64,000 bases of DNA from Trachythela sp. YZ-2020. Taxonomy: Eukaryota; Cnidaria; Anthozoa; Malacalcyonacea; Clavulariidae. The notes under the pieces were generated by a model. That model was given only the letters and a program-made list of their open reading frames with translations. It did not search any database and was not told the DNA's origin. Each line of letters begins with the position of its first letter. Positions within the stretch are counted from its first letter, which is position 1. Below are positions 10,719-21,890 of this stretch, piece by piece. The position numbers were made by a program, and so were the translations under genes. Location of the stretch: the NCBI GenBank assembly GCA_016169945.1, contig JADLSH010000224.1, positions 176,259-240,258 on the forward strand. Direction: 5' to 3'.

Positions 10719-13200
10719 CTGCAACATTGATAAAAATAACCAGTCTTAGTAAATATAACAGTGCTAATGTCCTTTATACAGTACGCTGACCTTTCACAAA
10801 TATACAGGAAATCTGAACCATTTCTACACTTGATCAAATCTTCGAAATCTCCCAATTTACATACAAATCGCCCCTTTGGCTTTGAGCTGTTTGATTCATT
10901 TCAGACAAAAGTTTGTAAATTTTGTTTTATAAGAATTTCAAAGAGTAAAATATGTCTCTAAATTCGTTAATAAAGAGAATACTATCTACCATTTTCTAAA
11001 TCAGCACAAAAGGTCTGAAAAATCGTCAATTTACGAACGTTTTATGGGTATGGACTGTATTATAATATACACTGAGATTTAAATGAAACTTGGACACATT
11101 TCCGTAAACGTTATACGGTAGTATATAGAATTATTTAAAAATATTTCAGTTTATTCCGCAGGCCATGTAAACATTAGTTATACGTCAAATGGAAATATAA
11201 TGGGCATTCTTTGCTACAAAACATTAATAAAGTAAATTTCGAACCATTTTGAACTTAATACGCAAATACCTTTCCCATTAGGCATGATAAGTTAGATAAA
11301 TGATACTTCAAACTGTCAAAGTCTGATAAGAACCAAACCCGGCTGGCAGATTTGTTTCGTAACACAAAGTCAATGCAAAAGTGAGCATGTTGGGTATATT
11401 TCGCTCGGTCAGGTAATTATAGAATTACGTCATTAAATTCTTACTTCGTTAAATTCTTCTTAAAGTTAGGTTAATTCGTAAAACAAAGTTCACACGCTTA
11501 TAGTTTGAACGTTTTACTATAAGATAATGTTAAGTTAGTTAAGTTATTCGACAGAGCATAAAACAGACTCGACGTACGAGGTTCAACTGTACACCAACTT
11601 TACGATGATTGGCTGGTTTTGAATCATCCCACTCGCCAGTTCACGTGTACAAAACATTTAGTGACTATATACTTTGTAACGATTCTGTGCCTCGTACTTA
11701 GTAAAAACCTCGTTAACAAACGCACAAACTACGGCGCTGAATTTGAATAAAATTATATAGAGGTGGATTTTCCTTTGAGACGCGAGAAATGAAAGGAACT
11801 GTCGCTGTCCAGCTAAATGAATATCGCTTATAAATACAGACTATATATACGGTATACCTGGCGTCTATCATGAATATGATAAAATGCCTGGATATATAGT
11901 TGATTACTGATGTGCCCCGCTGTACCTTAGCTGTTTAACGTTTTGGTCAGCATATCTTGATAGACTAATTTAAAATATAAAGTGCATCTAAACGAAACTG
12001 CCTCAATGATACAGAGGCGGCGCCACGGGGAAGACACGATGACATAACTGGCTCTCGTCAATGTGGTTGGAGCAGGAGAGTCGATCACCAAATACTTAGT
12101 TTCATGGCCATTGTTGAAGTGTAGTTAACGTGGCAAGACGTCAAGAGTGCGCAGTTTACCTTTACAGTTTCACTTTGTTCAAATTTAAGCGACAGAGCAT
12201 ACATAAATAGCAACTTGTTAGCGCATGTCACAGTAGGTGTTATGTCATGGTCAAGGTAGTCGACATTCATAGTACATAAAACCACAACAAGCTTTGAGTA
12301 ACCGTGCTTTTAGCGATAAAGTTGAGCTATATTTGGTTATATTTGGAGGAGCTAAATACTTGAAATCATTTTGGCTACAAAGTCTTCATATTCACAGTGT
12401 GTTTACTGTAGCTAATGAAAATAATTGTTATTGTTGTCGTCGTTTGAATTCACTTTATATTTGAAGTGAGTACACAATCAAGATATGCAGACCAAGACGT
12501 TAAACAGCTAAGGTATAACAGCACATGCACGTCGATCTGTTTCCAAGCATTTTATCATATCAGCGATAGACACAGGTCATAGTCTGTATTTGCAAGTGAC
12601 GTTCATTTAGTCGCACGGCGACATTTTCTATTTATTTGCGTCTCGTTTATTTGCGTTTCTATTTATTTGCGACAAAAATGTGTCCAAATTTCGTTTATAT
12701 TATTGCGAGACAACAGCAATTCTAATAGTGTATGTTATACTACATTACTGTTTGTCCGTCCGAAAACTTGCGTTTCAGCACAAGTGCTACCCGGCAGGTC
12801 AACCTCAAAAAAGGTAAATTGCTGAAACCTAAGTTTGAATCCCTGAATGCTAAGATTGAATACTTTAATGTATATGGTGAAGAATATTGCGAAAAAATTC
12901 GTTTGATATTTGATCACAGTTTGGTAAATATGTGCTATCCTTGTGCTGTCTGTGGGAAAGCGTTCTCAACTTCAAGTAGCCGTTCTCAACTTTCCATGAT
13001 ATCAATAGCCGTTAGACTTGCTCCAAGTCCCTCTTTCTGTGTTACTATATTGTATTTTACATGATGTACGATAAAATCGAAGAAGCCAAAGAGGGACTAG
13101 TAAAATCTGCACGCATAATTTTTTCCGGCCGCTCAAATTTGAACAGCCGGAAATAGCCGGCCAGGAGGATTTGCGAATTCGATTGAATTGTGACTTATTG
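10719..13200. other. Convertase intron, no gene seen
   Basis: AT-rich intronic sequence. Minus strand 12205-12265 contains an isolated reading similar to the 8993-9051 exon (see findings). A plus-strand ORF at 12732-13064 has two cysteine pairs but no zinc-finger spacing and no splice support. Nothing else is recognisable. Confidence 0.5.
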
Positions 13201-13293
13201 TTGATTCATATCATTTGACCGTTCATTTCACAAAATGCATGCAATTCATTTCAAACAACCATAATTATAATTTCATCAATTTGTTATTGCACT

Positions 13294-13872
13294 GTGCTGT
13301 TCAATTCACCAGGAGATAAACAGCAAATTTCTATGCTTGTCGGACAATCCTGGCAGAGTGCAATAATTAATGAACAGTCAGGAAGAAGCCATCAGGTGTA
13401 CTCATGGGTATATTTGATGTTAGATTTAAAGCCAACAACAGACGATCATGAAGGACTAAAGACGAGGTCGATACAACAGTAAAATATTTACAAAAAGCAT
13501 AACTATCATCATTACCACTTGTAAATGCAATGTATCACACAGAATAGAGATCAGAAAAGCAAGCTATAGTCCTATCAACTAAATCGGTTCCTCACTTTTG
13601 AAAAAGAAACGGATTTTCCAGTTCAACATCCTAAACCTAATCGAACACCTGCTACTTATACATCATTCTTGCACCACCTTCAGCTCATCCTACAGAGTAA
13701 CAACCTAAGCTCAAAAGTAACTTTTTCACTATTAGGTAGCTCCTCAGATTGGAGACCTAAAGATTTAGCAATGATAACTCCAGAACAACGAGGTTACAAA
13801 GGAAGACTACTTTACGAGAGACCAAAATATACTCCCATAAAAGCTGAAAACATTGAAATATTGGCAATCTAA
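13294..13872 (+). other. Unexplained open segments, possible old exons
   Basis: Two plus-strand open stretches, 13294-13482 (SPGDKQQISMLVGQSWQSA...) and about 13622-13872 (VQHPKPNRTPATYTSFLHHL..., ending KAENIEILAI), have protein-like composition, but I do not recognise them. They sit directly upstream of the LINE tail 13950-14580 and on the same strand, so they could be degraded retrotransposon sequence, or a captured piece of another gene. Confidence 0.2.
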
Positions 13873-13949
13873 CATAGAAGGAGATATCTAAAATACAAAA
13901 GATACCAATTTAATGATATTCTCTTATGAGAAGATCTTATCATAAGTTC

Positions 13950-14580
13950 TACCATGGACATCCACAACCAGGAAGTTAGACGCCCATTTTGCATTGTGCT
14001 AGTTCCACCTGGGACATGTTACATAGTCAATCAATCCAACTAATTCACCACCTAACACAAAGAGCAAACAGAAAAGAACAATGAAATGTATCGATGGATT
14101 TCCACTCTATTAGTCTACTCCTCAGTTCACCATACTACCACACCTCAAACTTTGGATCTCCTACCAATCTGCTATTGGAATGAATATCTCGACATGGTGT
14201 CCTTTTACAAAATTACTCACGAACTAGACAATCATTGAACCTTCTCTGCGTCTAACTTCCCGCACCTTCAGGCCAACTGGAACCTCCATCAATCCAGGCC
14301 TTAGTTCGTCGTTCCACAATGTAGCAATGTAACTTATCAAAAATCCACTTATCAAAAATCAACGATTAGAGCAACTCAGGTAAGGAACCATCTCGTTGAT
14401 AAACTGAAGTTACAAACGGATAGACGTTCTTCATTTAAGCCAATAATGTTCAAGTATTTCATATGTTCCATCTTTGACCCATGTTACAATATTCATGATT
14501 CTCGTAGTTATAAAGCTATTCGCCCCAAGTGTGACTCTGTCCCAAATCTCACATCGTCACAATCGTGCTGTATGTAGGAA
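13950..14580 (+). pseudogene. LINE (CR1/L2-like) ORF2 C-terminal remnant
   Basis: In broken frames it reads TWDMLHSQSIQLIHHL, then LLPICYWNEYLDMVSFYKITHELD, then TIRATQVRNHLVDKLKLQ and FDPCYNIHDSRSYKAIRPKC near the end. This order (post-thumb 'WNEYLDMVxFYK', then 'TRVWNxLP'-like, then a terminal Cys-rich tail) is characteristic of the C-terminus of CR1/L2-group non-LTR retrotransposons, in my recollection of these families. At least three stops are present. It lies in the convertase intron, opposite in strand to the gene. Confidence 0.65.
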
Positions 14581-14777
14581 CTGTACTGTTTTTCAATTGT
14601 AGTCGTAACTTAACATTTTTCACACTTAGGCCTGCAGTAATTGCCTTACGCTGTTGCAGATTCCCTGTCATGAATTGTGTATAATTATGCATGTAAAATA
14701 GCGTATATACAAGGCAAATTCAATAAATATATATATTAAATCGGGCTGCAGAGAACGAAGAAATTTCAAATTCATAC

Positions 14778-14858
14778 CAGATATTTCTGATTTTTCCATG
14801 TTGGGTCATTAAAAGACACAAATCTCTTCTTTCTTCCGTTTGAGTTCTCTCGTGTCTT
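14778..14858 (-). CDS. Convertase exon with RKKR autoprocessing site
   Basis: 81 bp, 27 codons, phase 0 at both ends. The acceptor is TTTCTTTAG and the donor CTG|GTATGA. It encodes KTRENSNGRKKR|FVSFNDPTWKNQKYL. A basic R-x-K-R site followed by NDPxWxxQ-x-YL is exactly what joins the prodomain to the catalytic domain in furin/kexin convertases (consensus NDPxWxxQWYL; here the usual QW is QK). Autocleavage after RKKR would free the mature enzyme. It has no ATG and is too short to be seen as an ORF. Confidence 0.88.
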
Positions 14859-15078
14859 CTAAAGAAACATTATAGAATAACTACAGTGTTATAACAGCAG
14901 AAGGTGGGAAGTTATTAAAAATTCAAAAAGGTTTACATCCATAAAAACATGTACCGGCCAGTTAAATAGAGTATGACAATACTTTGGATGGCATATGAAA
15001 AAGAACATTTGTTTGCCGCAATATAATGGGCAATTTTCTTCATGTGAATGCATCATGGGAAAATGGCAATTCTTCACT

Positions 15079-16165
15079 TGTATGCAAATTTCAAAGCATT
15101 TAGCATGAGAGAAAATAAATTATTTTAAGGACTTTTTTTAGAATATCACAGTTGATGTAACATAAGCGTCCCTTAAACTAGCAGCTAGTCAGATTTACTG
15201 TCGGTAGTATATTTGCGGAAGCTGTGCTGTCTATTTCCGCTTTCTATAAATATGTATTACTCACAGTATTTACTTCCATTTAATATTTCGAAGTTCCTAG
15301 AGTCCGGCAATTTCCGAGCGATATTTCGGGACAAAGTTATATAGGGATATTTAGCGTAAGGGTTAGGATGTTGAGGGTAAAACTGCCGGAGCTATAGCAA
15401 CGTCGTTAACATATACTTTCAAATTTACTGTTACAATAATATCACAGATAATATTGCTACAAGAATTTTGTGCCCATGAACACAAAATTATTTCCAAAAA
15501 TTGGCATTACTTCAATCGCAGATTCCTGAACGATTTCATTCGTAATATAATTTGTGTTCCATATATTTATAAGTATTTTTCCTGTATAAATACTTCCATC
15601 TTTCAATAATATATACCAGTGTCAGATCGGATAGTGTCACCCCCGGACACTATCTGCTAGCGAATAGTGTCTCCCCGGACAATATCTTCTAGCGGATAGT
15701 GTCCCCCCTCGCGGTAAGTACCTACCTAATATTAACATGTTTTGTGATTGGTCTTCTGAAACAAAACTGATGAGTGTTTATGACTCGTTCTTTAGAAAGA
15801 CGATTTCTATAGTTTATTGTCTTTTATTGCCATAACTAACCGATCACATACAGGTACCTTCCCAACTATTATAAATCTTATAGGGAAATAGTTTCAATAT
15901 TGATAGTCATCCTCGTAGATTTAGCACATCTTAAAGTCTCTACCGGGGAACACTATCCACTGTGACATGCACCGGCAACAGAAGCGATTCGCACACGCGT
16001 CAGATCAGACATGGTTTGGATCTTTTAAAAGCGTTATCCCCGAGTGCAAAATAACTCCATAAAGCGCGAGACGAGATTTTCTATTTCTTTTATAATATAA
16101 GAAGACATAAGAACGGTAATAATTTCATTCAAAAGGTCAATATTGAAATTCTCCTTACATATAAT
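15079..16165. repeat. Dispersed repeat, copy 1 (GGATAGTG family)
   Basis: Matches 35819-38024 almost base for base in several blocks, including 'tttagcatgagagaaaa', 'gttagggatattt...' and 'atttcattcgtaatataatttgtgtt'. Inside, 15620-15967 begins GTGTCAGATCGGATAGTG and ends CACTATCCACTGTGACA, that is, with inverted termini and internal CGGATAGTGTCCCC motifs, like a small DNA transposon within the repeat. Its right end shares ATTTTCTATTTCTTTT with the foldback family at 17.8 and 37.8 kb. No coding capacity is seen. Confidence 0.7.
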
Positions 16166-17816
16166 AATTGACGTCGCGTGCATGTTTTCCATTGCTTAGC
16201 AACATTCCAACAAGCTTGAACTTTGCCTGGGGCGAAAACATGGGCGAACGTAAGCAAGTCGACGATAAATATGAACGTTACGTTTGGACTTTTAACTTTA
16301 TATTATAAACAGCTATATATAATTATATACTTTGCCATGAATAAGCTTGTTTCAAAGCGATTTTTTTACATATAAACACTGTAGTCTATATAAACACAGG
16401 TATATTTTACATAATCATCTCCTTCACACAGTATTTCTCGACTATAAACCACCACGGTTTCTGTATGTACACGACTGAAAAAAATATTCTTAAATTATTG
16501 GAGGCTACTATATAATAGCTAATGTTGAGAAAGCCGATAAAATATATAGTTGATAAAGACGCGCGACTGTCCATTTGTTTCTATTGCAAATTTCATTTAA
16601 TCTTTAAATGATACCGCAAAACATCTTCAAACACTTTCTTGTTCATAGTTCTTATTGATAAAACAACAATTTTTGCCAAAAACCACACCGCAAAGGTACA
16701 GATGAATTATAAACAGATGTGAAACTCAGGCAGAACCTTTAATGTTTTGAGTCAGACGCTTTTCGTCAGCTCACGTCATTTCCACGCGCCACGCAAAGTG
16801 TTCTGGTAAGTTTCCCGGGGGGATTTAATCAAAACAGGAAAACACAGTTTGAAAGGTGAAAAATGATTTTTTTTTAAATTACACTTTTGATCGTCAAATT
16901 CAAACAAAAATTTTCAATAATAACAGTAAGTGATCTCTTCTGTCTATTTAAGAAGTACAGTTGAGCTTCTGTGCAGCTTTTGTTTATTGTTGAAAGTATA
17001 ATGAGCTTACTTTTGACTTCTGCCCACCATATTTTTTCTGTCTTGATATTTCCAAACTGTTCATAATTAAAATGCCCCTTCAAGGCTATACAATCTAGAT
17101 AACTTGTTTTAGTTGTGAGCTGTGCCAGTCTAAAGAACATATTCAAACGTGTCTCTCATCAAGAATTATTGAGTTAATCTCTTCTTCTCCCCACACGAGG
17201 GCATCATGCTCACGATATCCTTAATTTTGCTAACATTATTTCATCATGTTTTATTAATTTTTGTATCTGCGAATGCAGATATATTGCTATTGTCTTGTTA
17301 GCTTGCAGCCATTCAGCGACGAGCTTATTCAAATCAGCGATTAGATTACAACGTCTAATGACGTAATGTTACAACATTCAATGACATAATGTTCGCTGAG
17401 CAAAATCCAACATGGCGGCTACGCAAATAGTTAAAGAAGTTGAAGTTAACAAATTCAAAACGTGAACTCGGAGCTCCTGTGTCTAATGTTTCAACTTTAA
17501 TACGACGAACTATCGAAGGTAAAAAAGGTACGTTTATATTAACTTTATATTCATACATTTCTGACGTGATGTCCCCAAAAATATGGATGTTACTTATGAT
17601 TTTATATGAATAGAAACTATAATCTATATATTTACTATTAACTGACAAACAGCGGCATATTAGGTGTACCCCTAAACTTCCAAAAATTAGACTTGTAATG
17701 TATTTGTAGCATACTATGCCCTTGCTGTCAAATAAGGGAGACAGACAATAAATTGTAAAGGATATTATGAGAAGAATAAATACTATACTGTGATATTGCA
17801 CAATATTATTGTAAAA
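16166..17816. other. Convertase intron; candidate prodomain exon inside
   Basis: Mostly AT-rich non-coding sequence. Minus strand about 17014-17130 reads a protein-like stretch (IALKGHFNYEQFGNIKTEKI) between a possible acceptor TTCTTTAG and a donor AAAA|GTAAGC. It is treated in the findings as a possible prodomain exon, not called as CDS. Confidence 0.35.
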
Positions 17817-17828
17817 GTACTGTATTTA

Positions 17829-18200
17829 AGAAATAGAAAACGAGTCCGCGTGCTTTATGGTGTGATAAAGCACGAGGGGAATGTTGGGAGAATACGAGAG
17901 AAGCGTGTAAAACACGAGGCGTAGCCGAGTGTTTTACACGCTTCTCGAGTGTTCTCCCAACGTTCCCCGAGTGCTTTATCACACCATAAATGCAGAAGAC
18001 GAGTTTATATATAAGCACAGTAAACAATATTGTTCAAATATCAATATTGATATTCTCCTAACATGTAATCAGTAACGTCGCTCGGACGATTTTCAATGTG
18101 TTCATTGCTTGGCAACAACTAGAATCTTGAATTTTGGCGGGCGAAGGAGCGAAAAACATGCAACTCAATAAAATTTAGGAATTAAAAAGGCACAAAAACT
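17829..18200. mobile_element. Foldback MITE with ~60-bp palindromic arms
   Basis: 17850-17990 is a near-perfect hairpin. The left arm, from GTGCTTTATGGTGTGATAAA, pairs with its complement ending at 17990, around a short GGCGTAGCC centre. It is preceded by AAGAAATAGAAAACGAG. Related sequence recurs at 37797-37946, at 16060-16160 (right-hand part only) and around 18905-18960 (CTTTATTGCGTCATAAAGCACGAG). The family has no coding content. The superfamily is unknown. Confidence 0.7.
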
Positions 18201-20896
18201 GTTGATAAATGTTCAAAAATAGCCCACAATGATAGACAGATTGGTTTTTCGTTGTTCTGCTTCACTTTTGTTCTGGATTCGGTATAAAAGCGAAGGTTTT
18301 TGTCAAGCTCCTTTGACGACCATGGCTGTCAAGTTGGATTTTACGTCTCGAATCAAATATATATATCAGGCAGTGTTTATTTGAAGGTACTGTTTGAATA
18401 ATTTTTTGTGTTTTTTGTTGTTCAGTGGTTGGTAGTAATAAATTTCCTCAGACAAACTGTCAAGAAATGCATAAACATGCCGTATTTGTGTAGTTTTTGT
18501 CGTTGCATCTTGACAGCTTAAAAACTATAGACATAGTGTTATCTAAATCAATGTCAAATTTTTTTGCACCTAAAACTGTGGATAAATTTGGTTTGGTTTG
18601 TGTTTAAATAGAGTTTTTGTACCTTTGAATGTCAAAATAGCAGATTTTTGCGTTTTTTGTCGCCGTTGAATGCGAACTTTCAAGCAAAAAAGTCTATTTC
18701 AAACTCAGAAACAGCTGCGAATCTTTCTTCGCCGTCTATGTCCCGTTGTCATTTGTTGGCTGGCTTTCTCCATCTCGTCTAGGTCTATTTTTTCTTGCTT
18801 TCTGACAGACTTTGGATTTTAAAACTATTATAATTTTGTTCATATTGTATTGAAAATTCCGAGGAAAATTCAAAAAGCGGAGACGAAAGAAGAAAAATAA
18901 AAACAGTAGCCATGCTTTATTGCGTCATAAAGCACGAGCAATTAGCCAATCAAAGTTCTCGTTAGATACTACTTATAATATGGATTATAGATATTCAAGT
19001 AAATACCGCAAGTAAACCAGTGATACCTATTTATTGAAAGCGAAAATAAACTAAACAGTGTTTCCTCTTACAAAAAATAAAACGTCTGTCATTTCTTCTT
19101 TCAAGAAATTTTCATGCAATTTTCCTTTTTACACGTCAACCCTCCCTCCCCCCGCCATTTAAAAAAAAAGTGTCGGTAAATTGACCTTCGTCGGTTAAAA
19201 CGTAGAATTTGAAAATAACTTGGTGGGTAAATTTGCTAATCCAGGATTGTACTTCTTTTCATACTCTATCGATTTCTTGCAGGGCCAATCTCTAATAGTT
19301 TGTCGTTACTTTCATATTGTGTATATATCAAAAGGAACAAAACCAATTCACTGACGCTTGTAATTGTATACGGAGCAAATACTAGGTTGCAAAAAAGTTG
19401 CGTTAAAAATGTGTTTAAAATCTTTCAATGCGCGACGGACTGGTAACGTTGTGCGCTTGCCGAGACATGTTTTCCTGTGTCGTCAGTAAATTTGGGAATG
19501 AGCAACACCCTACCCGCCCCCGCCGTGGCAACGTTCTCGGTAACCCACCGTTAAAGTATCTCCTTAATTTTCACTCAATTTGGCACCAACACGGTTGCAG
19601 TTTTATTGTATTTTAATTCTCAACCTATACTGCTACTTTGCACGATAGTTTGTTTTGAAAGGTCTTTATATATTATTGGCTTCTATCTTTTACACTCAAT
19701 CTAATTAGGTAATCATATGTCAAAATTTTCCTGCGGTTTGAGTTTTGTGCAGAAAACAAATTACTTGTGGCAGAATGAAGTCGAGGCTATGTATATATTT
19801 ATAATGCTACGCTCAAGTAATTCTGCAAAATAATGGTCTATAATGTGCCTGCTTGTGGGGAAATTTTTTTGCAGTTTCAATTTAGCAAATTGCCCTGGTA
19901 CATACTGTACTGCTTAGGTAACTGTACCACTTAGTAGGTAACTTAACACCACCAAAATATCAACGAACAATATACAATTTTTTGCTGGACTCGTTTACTC
20001 GACAAGGTCATCATTGCCCCTCTCTCCTACACAGAGGCTTAATGAGGAACGCAGGTACGAAACGAAAACGCGTGAGAGAGGAAAGCTTCTGCCAAAAGCC
20101 ACACCCAATGCCGCGAAAAACCGGGGGGGGTCGAAGAAACCCAAGATACCCAACGGAATCCTCGATTCAAATGTGAATTATGAAAAGAATAAAGCAGTAA
20201 ATCCTATATAACTATATTCATATGAATGTTTAGCCATTCAGCTTTCCAACAATGGGTTAGTTTTTAGATTCGAACGATTGGTTCGCGAAAAATAGAACTT
20301 TAAGCGACTGAGATTGGAAAATTGAAATTTCGAGATGCAAGGATGCCGTAAACCCAAAATTTAAAGACATCAGCAGGGCAGGCTAGCCAGGCTAATTGTG
20401 TTTATTTCATAATGGTATAACCATGCTATTTCTGTCGTCAGTAACTGCTTCAGGAGGCTTATAGGCCGTGAGCTAGTGCACCAAAAGATGGCTAGAAAAC
20501 GAATTTCATTGGACACCTCGCTAAGCTAAAAGAACTTTACATATTCTTATAGATTAAAACACGCTGAATCCAAATCTAAAAAGTTGTTGTCGATATACCC
20601 TGCAGTTTTTTTGTATTTTTCGATTGAAATCTTAAAAATTCACTGTCGCGTGATTATGTTTATTAGCAGTTTCGCGAAAACACATCTTTCAAAAATCATA
20701 CTTCCTGTACGAACATGCCCCGATTATCTGCAGGTTTCTATTCGACTTACAGGCGACAGCTGTTTGAGGCATGTGTTTTTTATTTTCTTATGGATTTGTC
20801 AATGTGCGAGAAAGATCATATTGCATATCTTCGGTTATTCTGCCTGTTTCATCTAAACTTCGAATTTCAGATGTGTTCCATTGTATTCCTACTGAT
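18201..20896. other. No gene seen
   Basis: AT-rich sequence without a recognisable exon. Short plus-strand ORFs around 19428-20211 are rich in Arg/Lys/Pro and look spurious. About 18905-18960 repeats the foldback motif of 17.85 kb. Confidence 0.5.
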
Positions 20897-21890
20897 TTAA
20901 CTCTTAAACGGCGGATGGGGTCGTATACGACCCCAAAGCAGCCCTCTCACATTTTTGCCGTTTTTCAGCGGGTTTGCGGGTACATGAGATTTTTAAACCT
21001 GCAATGCATTACTGGGAGAGTAATGGCGATTCATATAAATACAAATATGGTTGTTTTGATTGAGATTTTGTGAAGTTATTCTGCTTTTGTTCATTGCAAA
21101 TTTCGTGTTGATGAAATCTAATATGGTGGAAATGTTAAGAAACAGTTTCAGGGTTATTTGCGTGGATTTTAGAGAAGAAATCTGTTATAAATGACAAGGA
21201 GTTAGTTGCTCATGTTGACAGTGAACTTGGATCTGCAGAAAAAATTAAACTGTCTTATATTAGGACAAGTATTTCTGCACAGTTGTACTTGGGAATATGT
21301 AGTAAGTGTTACAATTAGATTGTATTGAATATCATACAATAGGGCAAGTAGATGTATCATACAAGAGGTAACTATATGACCCCTGTACGTCTTGTATGAT
21401 TATATATACCATATATATTGTAAACACAAAGTGTCAGTTAAAAAAAAATTACTGCATTTCAGAAATCCAAGATGGTCGCCATGGATTTTTGTACAAATAT
21501 TTATTTTTGTAAATGTGAAATTTCTGCAAAATGAAAATGTGGATCGAATCGAAAAGTCCCAAATGTTTTTACAAGGTCCTCTAGTACGACTTTGTGCTAC
21601 TTGTGAAATAAACAAGTTTTTTCTTGACTTACTGCAATAATCTTAAATTGTGCAATTACAAAATTTATCATAATTCATGGAAAGTCATCATTCATCCCCC
21701 TCCCCCTGGATACAACGAACCGCCAAAAATATTTCAAAACTATTTTTTTCATAAACTTTATTCTATAAGCTTTCCAAAAATGTATGGTTTGCCCTAGTTA
21801 TTGCCATTTACTTTATTTTTTCTATGGTGGAAAGTAAAGGTTGCTAAATTCAACAAAAAGGCCCAAAATATTCAGCAGTTTAAGAGTTAA
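20897..21890. mobile_element. piggyBac-like non-autonomous element
   Basis: TTAA at 20897-20900 and 21887-21890 flanks a 986-bp body with inverted ends CTCTTAAAC / GTTTAAGAG. Just inside the left end is GGGGTCGTATACGACCCC, an 18-bp palindrome of the GGGGTCATATATGACCCC type that is well known next to piggyBac termini. No transposase ORF was found, so it is probably a deletion derivative or MITE. Confidence 0.75.

Larger units (their letters stand above)
1604..14858 (-). other. Proprotein convertase gene, central portion (five exons)
   Basis: Subtilisin/kexin-family (S8B) proprotein convertase gene, read on the minus strand from exons 14778-14858, 10590-10718, 8993-9051, 2680-2768 and 1604-1782. 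Every junction has a GT donor and AG acceptor and the phases agree (0, 0, 2, 1, 0). The joined product runs from the RKKR autoprocessing site, through NDPTW, GYTGKNITVAVVDNGI (catalytic Asp) and HGTNCAG (catalytic His), to FSNSWGP. Family members are secretory-pathway endoproteases that cut precursors after basic residues. The Ser and P-domain exons are off the left edge. The introns carry many mobile elements. Subtype (furin, PC1/3, PC2 or PC5-like) cannot be fixed from this part. Confidence 0.88.

Noticed and set aside
12732..13064. Plus-strand ORF with CYPCAVCGKAF, considered as a zinc finger
   Set aside because: Cysteine spacing does not fit C2H2 or PHD and no His ligands follow; likely chance.
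17355..17801. 148-codon minus-strand ORF with hydrophobic stretches
   Set aside because: Membrane-like segments come from AT-rich codons; no family and the end overlaps repeat sequence.
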